DNA from: Sipunculus nudus | Lineage: Eukaryota > Annelida > Sipuncula > Golfingiida > Sipunculidae | Length of the DNA stretch: 64,000 nucleotides | Direction: 5' to 3' | Assembly: GCA_026874595.1 (NCBI GenBank) | Contig: CM049306.1 | Coordinates: 74,833,642 to 74,897,641 of the forward strand | Notes under the pieces: model-generated | Told to the model about the DNA's origin: nothing | The model's database searches: none | The model's input: the letters and a program-made list of their open reading frames with translations, nothing else | Shown: in pieces, positions 42,131-55,654 of the stretch | How the letters are laid out: every line of letters begins with the position of its first letter | How positions within the stretch are numbered: position 1 is the stretch's first letter | Position numbers and translations under genes: made by a program

Positions 42131-42482
42131 GCCGTGAAGACGAGATACCAGTAGGACTGTAGGAGCGAGTTTTGTTCATTTATATCTGCGATTTAAGTGC
42201 CATCTATCGCCAAAATGGGAAAGCATTTACTATTTGAACAGGAAAATTAAGTTTTAGGTTGGGGCCCAACCCCACACCCCTGTTCAGATGGGAAACCCAG
42301 GTTCCCCGGACCCCTTCTTCTCTAATATAATAAACTCCAGTTATGAGCAAAATTAAATACGGGAATTCTCAGGAATAAAATATGTATCGGCCTTTTTCAG
42401 GAAACAATTTATTATTCGACACCCGTTGTGCATAAGGTACTGGCGGTAGGCTGAAGCCCGGTTTCTATAGTTCTGCCAATTT

Positions 42483-44346
42483 TTAGCTCAGCTGACTATA
42501 AGTCATCTGAGCTATAGTCGTGGTCCATTGTCCGTCGTCCGTCCATCCGTCCGTCCATCCGTCGATGTGAAACCGTAAGACCTAGGAATCCAAAATTCAG
42601 CATAATGCTAGATGTCCCCAAGATCTCCTACCAAGCCGAAAATTGGGGCTTTGCGACTTTGTTCCTTTGAGAAATTATGGAAAAACCTCAATTTTTTATT
42701 AAAATCCTATTTTCACAATTCAGGACTGCCTAATATCAAAACCACTCATCTGTTTTTCCTCATATTTACCATAAATATTCCTCTATATAGTTCCTATGTA
42801 CATGCCAGAAATTAAGTCTGTAAAGTACAAATTCTTTAAGTTATGGGCCCAAACATAATGGACCTTGTAAAAAATCAGGAAAAATAATAACTCACTTAAC
42901 ATGAAAAATTTTGAAACTAGAGTCTATTTTCTCAAGTATATAACTATGTGTAATTAAGATTCAATTGTTTACCAAAAATTAGATCTGAATTTTGTAAATT
43001 TTTTAAGTTATAAGCATAAAAAAAAAATCAGTACCTTAAATTTTGCCCAACTTTGACCATGGCACGTTTTTTTCCTGTAAGCACCATTGATTTAATTTTC
43101 ACAGCATGTAAACATAAATATTTAGTTTGTCTAAATCTGAAAGTTGAAAATAAAAGCTTGAAAATTAAGCTAGTTTTTTATTTTTTTTTCTGTAGTCACT
43201 TGCTTTGATTACAGATGCAGGGTCCCACTCCTGGTCACTGAAAGTCAGCTATGCCAGGCCGGTTTCTGATTTGTTACAGTCACTGGGGGAGATCCCCTGC
43301 TGTGACAGGTGTACAGTTATTCTCATATCACCACCCCAATAACCCCCCCCCCTCCCCCCCCTCCCCCCCCCCCCCCCCCCCCGCAAACCCAACCCACCAA
43401 GTGTTATGCAGTAATTGTTATTGTTTTCACTGTATCTCATAAATTGTAATGCTGTTTCCACTCCGATATGCAAAAACTTTCCTTGAAAAAAAAATTCAAG
43501 GTGTAATCCAGAAGATGCAATGTTGTGTAATGTAGCATTTTAAAAGAAATCAATTTTTCTTTTAAATGATTTTAACAAATATAATTGAACCCATCAGTAT
43601 GCTTAAATTATTATAAAATATGAAGCACATTATGGATAAATAAAAACACAATTAAAAATTGTGAAATCTAAGTCAAGTATTATTTTTAGATATTTATTGT
43701 TTTGCAGATTTAAAAGATATTTTTTTGTGGTAAAAAATAAATAAACATTTGTATGCATGATGTGGTGTTATCTGACAAGATTGAGATTTATGATGATGCA
43801 ATTGAGAATTATGAATCAACTTTTATATTCAGATATATAAGTTAAATTGGAAATGTATAGAAATATAAACTTAAATTAGAAAATAATTGATGTGATTAAA
43901 AAATGAGGATTTAATACAAACATTTGTTCATTATTTTCCTGCCTCAGCAGAATTTGAGATCAGGCTTTTTTCGCCCTGTTTTATGTTGTTAATTAGCTAT
44001 ATTTCAACAGTATACATTTCATTAAAAAAGTACATATATATTTAATAATATATATTATACAAAAAAATAGTTAATATAAAAACCAACTAATGATCATGGT
44101 AATAGTACAGATCATTTGTTCACAAACTGCTCACATGCTTTAGTTTCAACATTAGTAAATGCATGGTCAGGTCACAAAATATTTTTGCAACAATTTCTTG
44201 CTCATCAATACAAACCAATCATATAAACCAACCATGGCCTTTATTACCTCTTCCTCTTGCACTTTATCTCCATCTGATATTATTTTAGATTTTTACCTTC
44301 AAGGTTAACGTCAGCTGAGCACAGTGACCCATAGGTCCCTTGTTTT
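42483..44346 (+). repeat. 1.9-kb dispersed repeat, copy 3
   Basis: From TTAGCTCAGCTGACTATAAG to GGTCCCTTGTTT. Very similar to copy 4 (51229-53125), same orientation. GTCC runs near 42540 and a long poly(C) tract at about 43345-43382. Confidence 0.88.
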
Positions 44347-44349
44347 AGC

Positions 44350-44810
44350 TATGTATTTTTTGTCACCCATTTCCATGGAAAGGGGACATTGATTTTGGTT
44401 AGTCTGTCTGCCGGTCTGTCTATCCTTTCATCAGGTTTTTGTTTCTGTGTGATAACTTTCCAAAACATGTCCAATTTCATTCAAATTTGGGTCAGTGATT
44501 GCTCTTTTGCATACCTTGGTTGGGATTGGTTTTGGAGTGTTTGTCTGAAAATTTATTATCACCAGCTCTAAAACATACAAATTTCCATTTTGTTCCCAGT
44601 TCACAACAAAAAATATGACGTGGAGACATCTCCAGGGTACAATGAATACTAAACACAGGCACTATGACATGTCTCTTGGAGACATCTTAAAGGGAAAATA
44701 AAACAAAAACATTGAGAAGGCAAGCATAAAGATCACAGGAAGCTAAAATAAAGAGGCAGAAGGGGAGGACGTAAATTTCTCCAATTTGCTTGTTTATTTA
44801 TAATATGGGC
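44350..44810 (+). repeat. Dispersed repeat, second copy of the 3850-4350 family
   Basis: Landmarks GGGGACATTGATTT, GCATACCTTGGTTGGGATTG and GTGGAGACATCTCC occur in the same order as, but inverted to, 3850-4350. It abuts the end of the 1.9-kb copy 3. Confidence 0.6.
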
Positions 44811-45576
44811 TTAGAGAAGTTTTAGCCTGACTAGTGAATGAACCCTGTATATAAAAAAATGGTAGATCCAGGACCAAGCAAAACCCATGAAATTAAATGT
44901 TCTTATAGCTTGTGTTATATAGTATAACATTATGAAATATAATATATATACAATATGTTACATTATATTCTTATATAGTTTCAGTATAACATGGTTCCTT
45001 TTACACTTGTTAGATTAAAGATCATATGAAAATTCCTCGCCTATTATGACAGTAAGACTTATTTGATTGTATAGCCATGTATCCATTACAAGGAAAAAGG
45101 AGACCAGTCCATAGGCCATAGGCAAACAGAGAGAGAGGCCCAACAATCCTGTGGCACAGGACCCTGTGCATGCAGGTTGCTGAGCCATTGTGCTGTCAGT
45201 CAAAATAAAATGTAACAACATGGCTTTGCTTGATCCTTGCTGGACTGTTATCAATTTTACTGGCAAAAAATACATGTCTGTTGTAAATTTATAATGTCAT
45301 GATGGGTGATTGAAGCGGGAACAGATTGGGAGTACAAAATATGTACCAGCTCCGGAAGGGTGAAGATGATATGTCCCTTGAAAGTTATGAATATTGACTC
45401 TTGTGTATAAAGTATATTTGTATGTATAAACTAAATTTGTTTGACTTGGCATGTACTGCTGGACGGACAACTACAACAGAATGTAATAAGCACGCCAGTG
45501 ATCAAAAGGTTGCCAGCAGAGAGGGCTGTATATCTGGATGTATTGGCACATACCCTGGCAGAAGTCTACCAAGTTA
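44811..45576. other. Upstream intron or intergenic DNA of DNAJB9
   Basis: AT-rich, no recognised feature. Confidence 0.4.
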
Positions 45577-45863
45577 AAGCCAAATAAATATAAGTTATGG
45601 TTCAATTTTAACCCCCGCATCAAAAAAATTATTTTGATTTTCATCTTTCAAGAAGAAAAAAATAATACAATTTTGATGAGATTTCCTTTTTTATGTAGTG
45701 CTTTTACCTGTTTAGGAAAAAAATTTGTTATTTTCATGCTTTTTCCTGATCATATGACATTTTTATCCAAACATACAAAAAAGGTAAAAAATTAAATATC
45801 GCCCGCCCCCACTGATTCCTGAAAAAAGTGCCTGAGAACCAAACCTTTTAATTTTTTTTGGCC
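45577..45863 (+). mobile_element. GGCCAAAAAA-ended MITE
   Basis: About 290 bp. The left end is degenerate (AGCCAAATAAA) and the right end good (GAGAACCAAACCTTTTAATT...TTGGCC), flanked by TTA/TAA. Same family as 61706-61999, 62691-62968 and 33728-35888. Termini GGCC with a TTA duplication suggest PIF/Harbinger, but this is inferred from ends alone. Confidence 0.6.
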
Positions 45864-46138
45864 TAAGGCCTTCCAAGGATATACTACTGTTTTAACCAAA
45901 ATGTTTGTTCAGGAGGGTGTTGTTTCATGACACATGCTTTGAATATTTAGCATTATGGCTTTCTGCCATAGGGCCAGCTTTGGCATCCATTCTCAACTGT
46001 CATGTTTATTAATCAACTGGTTACTGAGCTCCTGTTGAAGGTAGGAGACCCCCCTCAAGTTCTGACTTCTTACAGTATAAGGATATTATTATTCAGAATA
46101 AACTGCTTTCCACACTAAGAGCTTGTTCTGTTTCCAGG

Positions 46139-46364
46139 ATGAGGTTTGAACGCCTTGCTGTGCTGTCAGCAGTGTATACAGTCTGCAGCCTGACTGTGAC
46201 TGTTGTAGTAGGAAAGGACTATTATGAGATCCTTGGTATCAAGAGAAATGCAAGTGATCGTGATATCAAAAAGGCCTTCAGGAAACTAGCTGCCAAATAC
46301 CATCCTGACAAATACAAAGGTGACAAAAAGGAGGCGGAAGAAAAGTTTGTGGAAGTTGCTAAAG
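46139..46364 (+). CDS. DNAJB9: DNAJB9 coding exon 1 (signal peptide and J domain)
   Basis: ATG one base after the acceptor TTTCCAG; residues 1-75, with [12 protein letters not shown] and the HPD motif. Donor GTGAGC, phase 1. Confidence 0.95.
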
Positions 46365-49361
46365 GTGAGCTATCAAATATGTTACTTCATTAAGAACTCT
46401 GGGAAGTCAGGTTTTGAAAAACATAAGGTAATTACAAAAAAGTGTCTGTTATAGGACACATTGAAAATAAGTGTTCAAAGGTGGTGCCTTGGATTGTTAT
46501 TAAAACCTGGACATCACTGGACAGGGGCGTTTCCAGGATTTGGGGAAAATTGGGGGGGGGGAGGGGCAGGGTCCAACCAAGGAGGACTAATGAAAAACCT
46601 AAAAAAAGGTCCCCAGGTCGGGGAAAAGGGGGGTCCAGGCTGCAAAATTTTGTCTGAAACCCTTAAAAATCTTGCAGCTGATGAAAAAGGGGGGTCTTGA
46701 CCCCCTGCATCCCTCCCCTGGATCTGCTTATGCTGGATGTTGTGATATTGTTGACACCTTTCAGGGAAACAGCAAGTAGTGTTATGTCATTGTCTTCTCT
46801 AACGTTATGACTTGCACTCCAAGGATAGCCATATGGTCACATGCTAGGTCTTGGTGTAAACAAATGTGCGTTAAACCCAATAGAATGCTCTTCTTGGGCT
46901 TATTTACGCAGGGATTTAAACCAGATTAAAACAAAGGAGATTTCCACAATACCAACCAGTTACCTATATATCAAATTTCAATAACATCTTTGACACTGTT
47001 CTTCAGATATCTTGCGCACACACACACACACACAATCAAAAGAGAATAATAACCCTAGCTTCGGGCAGGATAAATAAACTTCATTTAAAATAAATTTGAA
47101 GATTAAGATTATTTTAAGAATCTACAGGTGTTCAGCAATTTAACTTAAGGTAAACAGATTAGCTAACCTGTTCTGACCTCCCGTACACAGCTGTGCATTT
47201 GACCGATCCTTGTGAATGAAAGACACCCATTCTCATTATTGTATGCCACACAGCTGTACTAAGAAAGTTGCTGTGGGTATTGATGATATTTGCTACTTGG
47301 GGTTACTGTATATCCCAACTGCACAGCTGTGTGTTTCACCATTTGTCATGAATTGAAAGTAATTGTTTATCATTTGGTATGTCACAAAGCTGTACTGAGA
47401 AAGTTGCAGCAGATATTGAAGACAAATAGACTATTTTTTTTTCTTCTATGCAGGATGTTTTTTTTTTTATAAAGTTGGTTACTACCCCACAATCATGAAA
47501 ACTTAATAAATTCAAAAAAATTCATTTTTATTATGAAAAAATATACAATGTATGTAGTAGGGAGAGTTATGGATTTTGTTCTGTAAAAGTTTATGATAAA
47601 ACCTGGGACTCTGCTGTTTGACATTATCACTGTTATCACTAACAGTAACAGAAGTGGAAGTGATTGTGTAATAATTAATTTTTTGTGCAACATTTTCACT
47701 TGATGTTGTTTCATTCCAGCATATGAAATCCTGTCAGACTCAGAAAAGAGACGCCAGTATGACCAGTTTGGAGAAGCTGCCTTCGAAAATAACGGCAATG
47801 GAGGTGGTGGAGGTCAAGGATTCCACTTCAACTTTGATGATTTCTTTAAAGGGTTTGATAGCTTTAATAGTGGACATGGACAACGTGGAGGCAATGGCTT
47901 TCACTTTAAGTTTGGAGGTTCAGACTCGTTCTTTGAGGACTTGTTTGATGATGGTCAGGACAGTGGTTCACAACATGGAGGGTTTGAAAGCTTCTTTAGT
48001 GACTTTGATCCATTTGGAAACATGGAATCAGGATTTGATGTGAACTTTGATGATTTTGGTTTTGGTAATCATGGTTTTCAACATCAGGAACATCATCATC
48101 ATCATCATGGAGTACACGCACATCATAGGCAGCATTCAGGGGGTAAGGACACGTTTTGTCAAAAATTGGTAATATGAAAAGATTGATTATTTAAAATATC
48201 CTTCAGAACAACACCTGTATGTTCACTAATAGTAAGTGCTTCCTCAATACATGATATTGATAATTCATTAAGAAAGTCATATCATGAATTTCTTGGGGTG
48301 AAACCCTTCAGAATATGAGAAAATAAATTTATTATGCTGTTTACGCTCCCGAGGTAAAGAAGCTACTGATTTTCCCGTTCCCTGCTTTTACCGTTTATGA
48401 TGCACTTCAACACCAGGTGTTTCACATGGGCCTGTCTGCTGATTAACTACTGATGATTTGCCAATCAAATGCCAGTCAACAAACACTTGACAGGCATCAG
48501 GCTCCGCCCAGAAACCATGTGTGGGGCAATTCTCTCTGAGCCTGTGGCCTGTTCAAACGGTCGCCGGGGCGATGAGCTCTCACACAATAGAAATGAACAA
48601 CATTGGCTTTGTGTATTCCTCGCTTGGCTGGTAAACTGTTTAGTCTTCCAGCACAGGGTCTCATCTGATTGGACCAAAATACAGTGCTCCCCTCTGGTGT
48701 AGAGATTCAGGATGCAAGGTCATAACAAACAGTGCTTACGATATAGGTAGTTGGCCTATGGGTAAAGCGCTGTGTAAAGAGTGTATTTGCTGTTGCACTT
48801 CAGGATTACATGTTTGAATATTTTTGTCAATTTACATACATATTTATTAATTTATGAATAGTTTCCACAGTCATATAAATAAATCTTGTTTCATCACTTT
48901 TCTTCATTGTGTTGGACTCTGTTATGAATATTATCCCTTTAATAAAAAAAATATGAAAAATGGGTGCCTGTACTTAGAATATTTTCCAAAGTACAATCAT
49001 ACAAGAACCTTGGTGCCACCAAGGCTGCATGATGCATGTGACTTCTCTGTAAAGACCAGAAGGTTACACTTGCACATGTGGACTATCAGACCATCTGTTT
49101 CTATGGTACAATATGTGACTGACTTTAATAAATACATCAAAATTAAACAGGATTGCTAGCTCTTGCCTTACATTACCAACACAGGAGACAACCATTATAT
49201 AAACAAGTGAATTACTGATAATCAATATGTGCACACATGTTGCTGTGTTTATTGAAAAGCCAGTTTATTAAATGTTTAATATTTTTGTTTCAGGTCAGAG
49301 GTGCAAAACAGTTACAAAGAAGGTCGGGAATATGATCACAACCCACACCGTGTGTTCATGA
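46139..49361 (+). CDS. DNAJB9: DNAJB9 / ERdj4, ER-lumen J-domain co-chaperone (three coding exons)
   Basis: Stimulates BiP ATPase in the ER lumen, helps degrade misfolded proteins and restrains IRE1. Segments 46139-46364, 47720-48142 and 49294-49361 join GT-AG in phase to 717 nt, 238 residues (human 223). A hydrophobic signal peptide covers about residues 1-25. The J domain (26-92) carries HPD at 55-57. A Gly/Phe-rich region follows (about 95-190), with a run of six His. The C-terminus, [19 protein letters not shown], matches human CRTVTQRRGNMVTTYTDCS, which separates DNAJB9 from other J-proteins. The base before the ATG is preceded by a splice acceptor (CTGTTTCCAG), so a non-coding exon lies upstream. 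It is transcribed divergently from CRBN. Confidence 0.95.
46524..46725 (+). mobile_element. G-rich short element, ACAGGGGCG...CCCTCCCCTGGAT
   Basis: In DNAJB9 intron. Inverted ends with GGGGCGTTTCCAGGATTTGG at the left and CCCTCCCCTGGATCTGC at the right, and G-runs inside. It looks like a short hAT-type MITE; no protein. Confidence 0.5.
46726..47719. other. DNAJB9 intron, rest
   Basis: AT-rich. (AC)n at about 47015-47033. A loosely duplicated stretch with ACAGCTGTG...GTACTGAGAAAGTTGC near 47190-47270 and 47310-47410. Confidence 0.5.
47720..48142 (+). CDS. DNAJB9: DNAJB9 coding exon 2 (J-domain end, G/F and His regions)
   Basis: Begins [18 protein letters not shown], the end of the J domain. 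It continues Gly/Phe/Asp-rich with repeated FFxDF-type motifs and a six-His run. Acceptor CATTCCAG, donor GTAAGG. Confidence 0.95.
48143..49293. other. DNAJB9 intron 2
   Basis: No conserved protein or strong repeat seen. A weak tRNA-like A-box stretch lies near 48750. Confidence 0.45.
49294..49361 (+). CDS. DNAJB9: DNAJB9 coding exon 3 (C-terminal motif and stop)
   Basis: Acceptor TTGTTTCAG. Encodes [20 protein letters not shown] plus CS and TGA. The conserved vertebrate DNAJB9 tail identifies it. Confidence 0.93.
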
Positions 49362-50640
49362 TGACAGCTGTCTGTTAATGTGTTCGCCTGTTGACTGTGA
49401 TACTGACAGGGAGTGTACATACTACTGGGTCAGCAGGGGCTGGGCTTCCAATTTTACTGTTTATTGGGCTAGGATAAAATTGGGAATATAGAACATTATA
49501 TACTGGTATATACATGCATTTCACTTATACCATGTGCATATTTGGAGACTGAGGAACACCCGTCAACCAAGCCCCCTCTAGGAAGATGGCTATTAATGTG
49601 TGTATCTGACAGCGATATACAGTGGAACCTCCAAAATATAGACACTGTATTTTATATATATATATATATATTTATAAATACAGTGGAACCTCCCAACTTT
49701 TGACACACAGATGTATCTCCCATCCATATGTAAATTGGAACCTCCCAATGTAGGCACAGTGGATCCCACACTTGGGATTCTTTTTTTTTTTACACAAGTG
49801 TATCTTTTTTTTTTTACACAAGTGTATCCCACACGAAAACATACAGTTAGGACTGTTTCAGGTGTCCATAATAAAGGGATGTCCATAAATGGAGAGGTGG
49901 CCATACAGAGAGGTTTCTCTGTATGTACATTTGAATATTATGTTGGAAATGCCCCGCAAATCTGGTCATGTAATTTCCTATGTAAATCTGTTTAATTCTA
50001 TCTTCTGCATTTTTTTCCACATATAGTAAACGTACCCACTTCATTTGGTCAATATTTAAATAGAAGTGATCCCCGAAGATTTAAATTCGCACAAAGGTTT
50101 AAAGATAAAGCAAGGGTTCTGAACATGATACCCGCAAAATGATTATGAGACCAGATTTCTCAAAGGCCTTTATAATTAGATACAAGAAGTTGGTGCCATG
50201 TACAGATCATTGTACAATTGTTCTGTTCATTTATTTACAAAAAACATTGATGTGGTTTTGTTGTATTTATTATTCAAGTTACTGTTAACATGTTCAAGTG
50301 ACAGAGATCAGCCAAAGACTGGAGTTTGTGTGTTGCATGTATAAATGGCCTTCGGTTCTTTGACAAAGATAACCTATGGCTAAACTGCTTTTTGCATGGT
50401 TTTGAATGGGAGAGGATTAAAAGAAAGGTTTTTCAGTGTCATTCACAAACCTTGGGATATCAGATAATTGATAATAATGCAATGGACACTTGTTCAATAA
50501 ACAGAGATAATCTTTTCATGACTGTTACATCCTATTTCATGACCAGGGAAGATTTCTCCAGGCCAAGACCAGAAGAGCTGAGAATAAAAAATATCTTTTG
50601 CAATTACCTTACTGAAAGTATTTAATATATAATATTGTAT
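49362..50640 (+). other. Probable DNAJB9 3' UTR and flank
   Basis: No further coding exon. AATAAA occurs at 49870-49875 and 50583-50588. Two ACAGTGGAACCTCC motifs at about 49619 and 49680, with GAGAGGTTTCTCTGTATG near 49906, look like remnants of mariner-type MITEs. An (AT)n run lies at about 49656-49670. Confidence 0.4.
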
Positions 50641-51228
50641 GTTTAAGGTAAATGGCAAAGATGATGATGTATATTATGAATGTGAATTGACTGTATTTGA
50701 CAAAATATGCGCAATGTGGATGTGACAAACTCCCATATACATAAACCAGGATTCTGTGACAGTTGCTCGCATTGTGCAAATCAAACAAGTCACAATTATA
50801 TCTGCTGCCGTAAAGAAGGTGTATAAATGATATTTTAGATTTTCTTTTATTTTAATTGTTTGTTTGGCCTTCATGGTGATGAGTTTACTTTTTCTGGCAT
50901 TTCAGTTACATGTGTACAAGAACATAACCTCTGATACTGCAAATGAAATATAGATGTTTTGTTTTTATATAAAATTTTATTTCTTGCAATGTTCGTTTTG
51001 GTTCTGTATTTGCACATTAGCCTGTGCACAATTGCCAAGACTTTGTGTATGAATGAGATTAATATGACTGGCATGTCTTTTGGAATTTTCTCTCCCAGAT
51101 TCCTACATGTAAATATAAATTTAGATGTGATTACAAACTTAAAAAAAAAAACCTAGTACTGTTGACAATTATTTCTGGTAAAATTTGAAGCTAATACATG
51201 TAATTGTCAAACAAGCAATTTGTGATTT
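50641..51228. other. DNAJB9-FAXC intergenic
   Basis: AT-rich, nothing recognised. Confidence 0.4.
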
Positions 51229-53125
51229 TTTAGCTCAGCTGACTATAAGTCATCTGAGCTATAGTCGTGGTCCATTGTCCGTTGTCCGTCCGTCTGTCCG
51301 TCTGTCCGTCCGTAGATGTGGCACGTTTTGAAACCGTAAGACCTAGGAATCCAAAATTAAGCATAATGTTAGATGTCCCAAAGATCTCCTACCAAGCAGA
51401 AAACTGGGTCTTTGCGACTTCGTTCCTTTGAGAAATTAAGGAAAAACCTCAATTTTTTATTAAAATCTTATTTTCACACTTCAGGACTGCCTAATATCAA
51501 AACCACTCATTTGTTTTTCCTAATATTTACCATAAATATTCCTCTATATAGTTCCTATGTACATGCCAGAAATTAAGTCCTGTAAAGTATAAATTCTTTA
51601 AGTTATGGGCCCAAACATAATGGACTTTGTAAAAAATTAGGAAAAATAATAACTCACTTAACATGAAAAATTTTGAAACTAGAGTATTTTCTCAAGTATA
51701 TAACTATGTTTAATTAAGATTCAATTGTTCACCCAAAATTAGATCTGAATTTTGTAAATTTTTTTAGTTATTAGCTTTAAAAAAAAATCAGTACCTTAAA
51801 TTTTGCCCAACTTTGACCATGGCACTTTTTTTCCTGTAAGCACCATTGATTTAATTTTCTCAGCATGTAAACATAAATATTTAGTTTGTCTAAATCTGAA
51901 ATTTGAAAATAAAACCTTGAAAATTAAGCTAGTTATTGATTTTTTTTTCTGTAGTCACTTGCTTTGATTACAGATGCAGGGTCCCACTCCAGATCACTGG
52001 AAGTCAGCTATGCCAGGGTTTCTGATTTGTTACAGTCACTGGGGGAGATCCCCTGCTGTGACAGGTGTACAGTTATTCTCATATCACCACCCCAATCACC
52101 CCCCCCCCCCCCACCCCCCCGCAAACCCAACCCACCAAGTGTTATGCAGTAATTGTTATTGTTTTCACTGTATCTCCTTAATTGTAATGCTGTTTCCACT
52201 CCGATATGCAAAAACTTTCCTTGAAAAAATAATTCAAGGTGTAATCCAGAAGATGCAATGTTGTGTAATGTAGCATTTTTAAAGAAATCAATTTTCTTTT
52301 AAATGATTTTAACAAATATAAATGAAACCATCAGTATGCTTAAATTATTATAAAATATGAAGTACATTATGGATAAATAAAATCACAATTAAAATTTGTG
52401 AAATCTAAAACAAGTATTATTTTTAGATATTTATTGTTTTGCAGATTTAAAGGATAAATTTTTGTGGTAAAAAAATTAATAAACATTTGTATGCATGATG
52501 TGGTGTTATCTGACAAGATTGAGATTTATGATGATGCAATTGAGAATTATGAATCAACTTTTATATTCAGATATATATGTTAAATTGGAAATGTATAGAA
52601 ATATAAACTTAAATTAGAAAATAATTGATGTGATAAAAAAATCAGGATTTAATACAAACATTTGTTCATTATTTTCCTGCCTCAGCAGAATTTGAGATCA
52701 GGCTTTGTTTGCCCTGTTTTATGTTGTTAATTAGCTATATTTCAACTGTATACATTTCATAAAAAAATACATATACATTTTAAATATATATATTATACAA
52801 AAAAATAGATGCAATTGAACAAATGTGTAAACTACTGAAATGTCAACAGTTAATCGAAAAACCAACTTATGATCATGGTAATAGTACAGATCATTTGTTC
52901 ACAAACTGCTCGCATGCTTTAGTATCAACATTAGGAAACACATGGTCAGGTCACAAAATATTTTTTGCAACAATTTCTTGCTCATCAATACAAACCAATC
53001 ATATAAACCAACCATGGCCTTTATTACCTCTTCCTCTTACACTTTATCTCCATTAGATATTATTTTAGATTTTTACCTTCAAGGTTAACGTCAGCTGAGC
53101 ACAGTGACCCATAGGTCCCTTGTTT
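51229..53125 (+). repeat. 1.9-kb dispersed repeat, copy 4
   Basis: Near-identical, same-orientation partner of copy 3. Contains GTCC/GTCT runs at about 51285-51312, a poly(C) tract at about 52099-52120 and the GGTCCCTTGTTT end. Confidence 0.88.
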
Positions 53126-54254
53126 GTACAATGCGGTTCAGCAGGGCCAGGACGACTGAACAACATTCGTATTTGGCTCCTGTAATCCCCCCTCCCCCAA
53201 ACACAACCACCTCACACTTAAATTTGCCCTTTTGGATGAATGATATTCCCATTGAATTCTGCTATCAGCCTGATTATTCGAAACATGATTAATCCCTTAA
53301 CCCTCCCTCCAATGCAACCCCCCCCCCCCCCCAGCCAGCTGGACACCATAAGCCCACGCACACAAATTTCAAGGAAATTGTTGCTCCAACGTGGGTCAAA
53401 TATATCTGTGACTGAAAAAGTCCGCTATTAATAATTTTAACAATCCTGTGTTGCCTCCATCCTTTTCAAGAAGACATAAATTAAGGTATCTAAACTATCT
53501 GTATGAAATGGACTCAACTTTTGTGTTGTCCATATGAACTGAAGCACATTTTTGTATTCTTTATTCTATATTCCGCATGTTTTGTCATTACCAGCAAATT
53601 GCCAGCCACAAACAAGTTCCTCCAAATATCCCCCCCCCCCCCCATTTATTTTGGCAGATTAACCTGCACAGTCCACCATAACCGTCGATACAGACAGTCA
53701 ATTAACCAGCAAGTATTTCATATTTACACTTCCAAGCGGCAGTTAATCTATAAATTCTCTCAACGGCTACCAGCTGCGTAAAATTGCAAATGCATCATAA
53801 ATAATATAAAACCGTGTAATGGTGAATTGTTATACTGTAAAACAAAAAAAAGTATAGGATTTATTTTTAATACCAGTATAGACTTAGCAATATGACAACA
53901 ATGTCATATCCAAATATATTTGAATTTAAGTTTAGTTTTGTGATATATGGATTCAACCAACTGTCTGAAAAAAGCAGCTTCTTTTCTCAGTCCACATTCA
54001 TTATATGATGTAAGCTTGGAATCTGAGAATTCCCCACTTGGTGACGTGTTATTCGTGGATTCCTGTATATCAGGCTTTAGCTTCCCATGTTCCGCTGTGG
54101 ATGATACAGTCCTCCCAGTCAGGCCAGTACTGTTGCTTCATTCGTTCTTAAAAATCAACCAAGTTCGCGAGCTCCTCTGGGTGATAAAGTACAAACCATA
54201 TACAAGTGCGTGCCAGGCAGGTCAATCAGATGTATTTTAAAATCCCATGCATTT
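53126..54254. other. DNAJB9-FAXC intergenic
   Basis: Three poly(C) tracts (about 53190, 53320 and 53630). A 97-codon open frame at 53947-54240 has no recognisable domain or homologue and I do not call it a gene. Confidence 0.4.
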
Positions 54255-54735
54255 TTACCTCCGCCAGGTGGGTATGTGTTCATCCCCGTTCATGTGTTTG
54301 ATCGCAACATAACCAATGCAATCATCATAGTCGCTTGAATCGTTATTTGTGGCTGATATACGAATCAAGCGATTGTACAATCATGAACGGAATTTCATAA
54401 AATTCTCAGGGCGTTTCGGGGTTGGGCCAGGGAAAAAGTGATGAGATTTGGTGTGGACCCGCCTCATGATCCGGGTTCAGGAAGGACTTCCAGGAATATT
54501 CACAAATGTACAGTCACTTATCCACGAATGAACCTGGGCCGAATAGATGAACATGGGCCGAGTAGGCGAAAGCAAACACGGGTTTGAGGAACTTCTGCAA
54601 GAATCGACCTGGGAAAAATGGGCCAAATAAGAGAATGCAATCACGAATTAGTAAGCATCCCATATTTAGGACGGCCCACGTGGCACTGCGTACATGGCGG
54701 AGACCTGCATTCCTCAGAGTGCATATTTCAAGTGT
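54255..54735 (+). repeat. Dispersed repeat (CGCCAGG..GGTATGTGTTCA family), uninterrupted copy
   Basis: Full-length reference for the split copy at 14975-16745 and the partial copy at 9285-9570. It runs from CCTCCGCCAGG to CAGAGTGCATATTTCAAG. Confidence 0.65.
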
Positions 54736-55654
54736 CATCATATAACACATTTACCAATAAAGATTATTTATACAGTTTTTGCATATAATGAACTCATATA
54801 AAGCGAAACTTTTTTTCATTCGTCCCACAATAAAAGACAAGATTGTGCGATTTGGTATAAAGCTATGGACACTTCTATGATCACTTTTACATCGACAGTA
54901 ACGTTAAGACCCCTGGCTGCTGCCCAATGAAAGTATTTTTTTTGGTATCTTACAATCTGCTAGCAGCAAGTTTTCACAAAGGATAAAATCAATGCCAAAG
55001 GATAAAAAAATTCCATGTGGTAATAATATATAGTGGTAGGAATCGGTTGTAAAATCATATTCGATGATAGAAAGAAAGAAAAAACGAACATTGTTAGATC
55101 ATTAACCAATTATTTTATGCACCAAATTACTGTGAAATATTCTGTATAGAATTAAACCTAAAATTTTGATTAAGTAAATTCAGTCTACCATGTACATCAC
55201 TCTGAAAGATCACTTTAACGGCTGGGTTGTCGACACTTATTCGTTGCCCAAGGTTAAGTTTTAATGCTGTTCTCATATCTCTTACAGGATAAGAATTATT
55301 TTCGAGATGATATGACTTCTTTGGATGTGTATACATAATAGTTTGTGATTGATTCTGCCGAAAAAATCGGAAAATAAATCGATTATGAATTAAAACGACT
55401 GATCATTGATATAATCGATTAATTGGCACACCACTTGGTAATACGTTTACCAGATCTTCGGGATTGGCCAAACAAGACCGGTAACCGTGCAGCATCGTAC
55501 ACCACAATATACAAAATAACTAGCTGGTCTTTACCCTATTGTCATTCTTTCTTAATACCCATCTCATAATTTTTCACACATTATAGTGTGCCCCGAGGCT
55601 TCCTCATAGACCCAATTTGAACACGTGCTTCATGTATAGACAATCGCACACGAA
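54736..55654. other. DNAJB9-FAXC intergenic
   Basis: AT-rich, nothing recognised. Confidence 0.4.

Noticed and set aside
46139-46393. Reading the first J-domain exon as a complete 84-residue protein
   Set aside because: It is exon 1 of DNAJB9; a clean donor at 46365 and matching exons at 47720 and 49294 continue it.
48740-48830. Possible tRNA gene (TAGTTGGCCTATGGGTAAAG)
   Set aside because: A-box-like only; the B box is badly degenerate and no cloverleaf forms.
53947-54240. 97-codon open frame, possible first exon of FAXC
   Set aside because: No similarity to the fax N-terminus, no supported donor in the right phase, and no domain.
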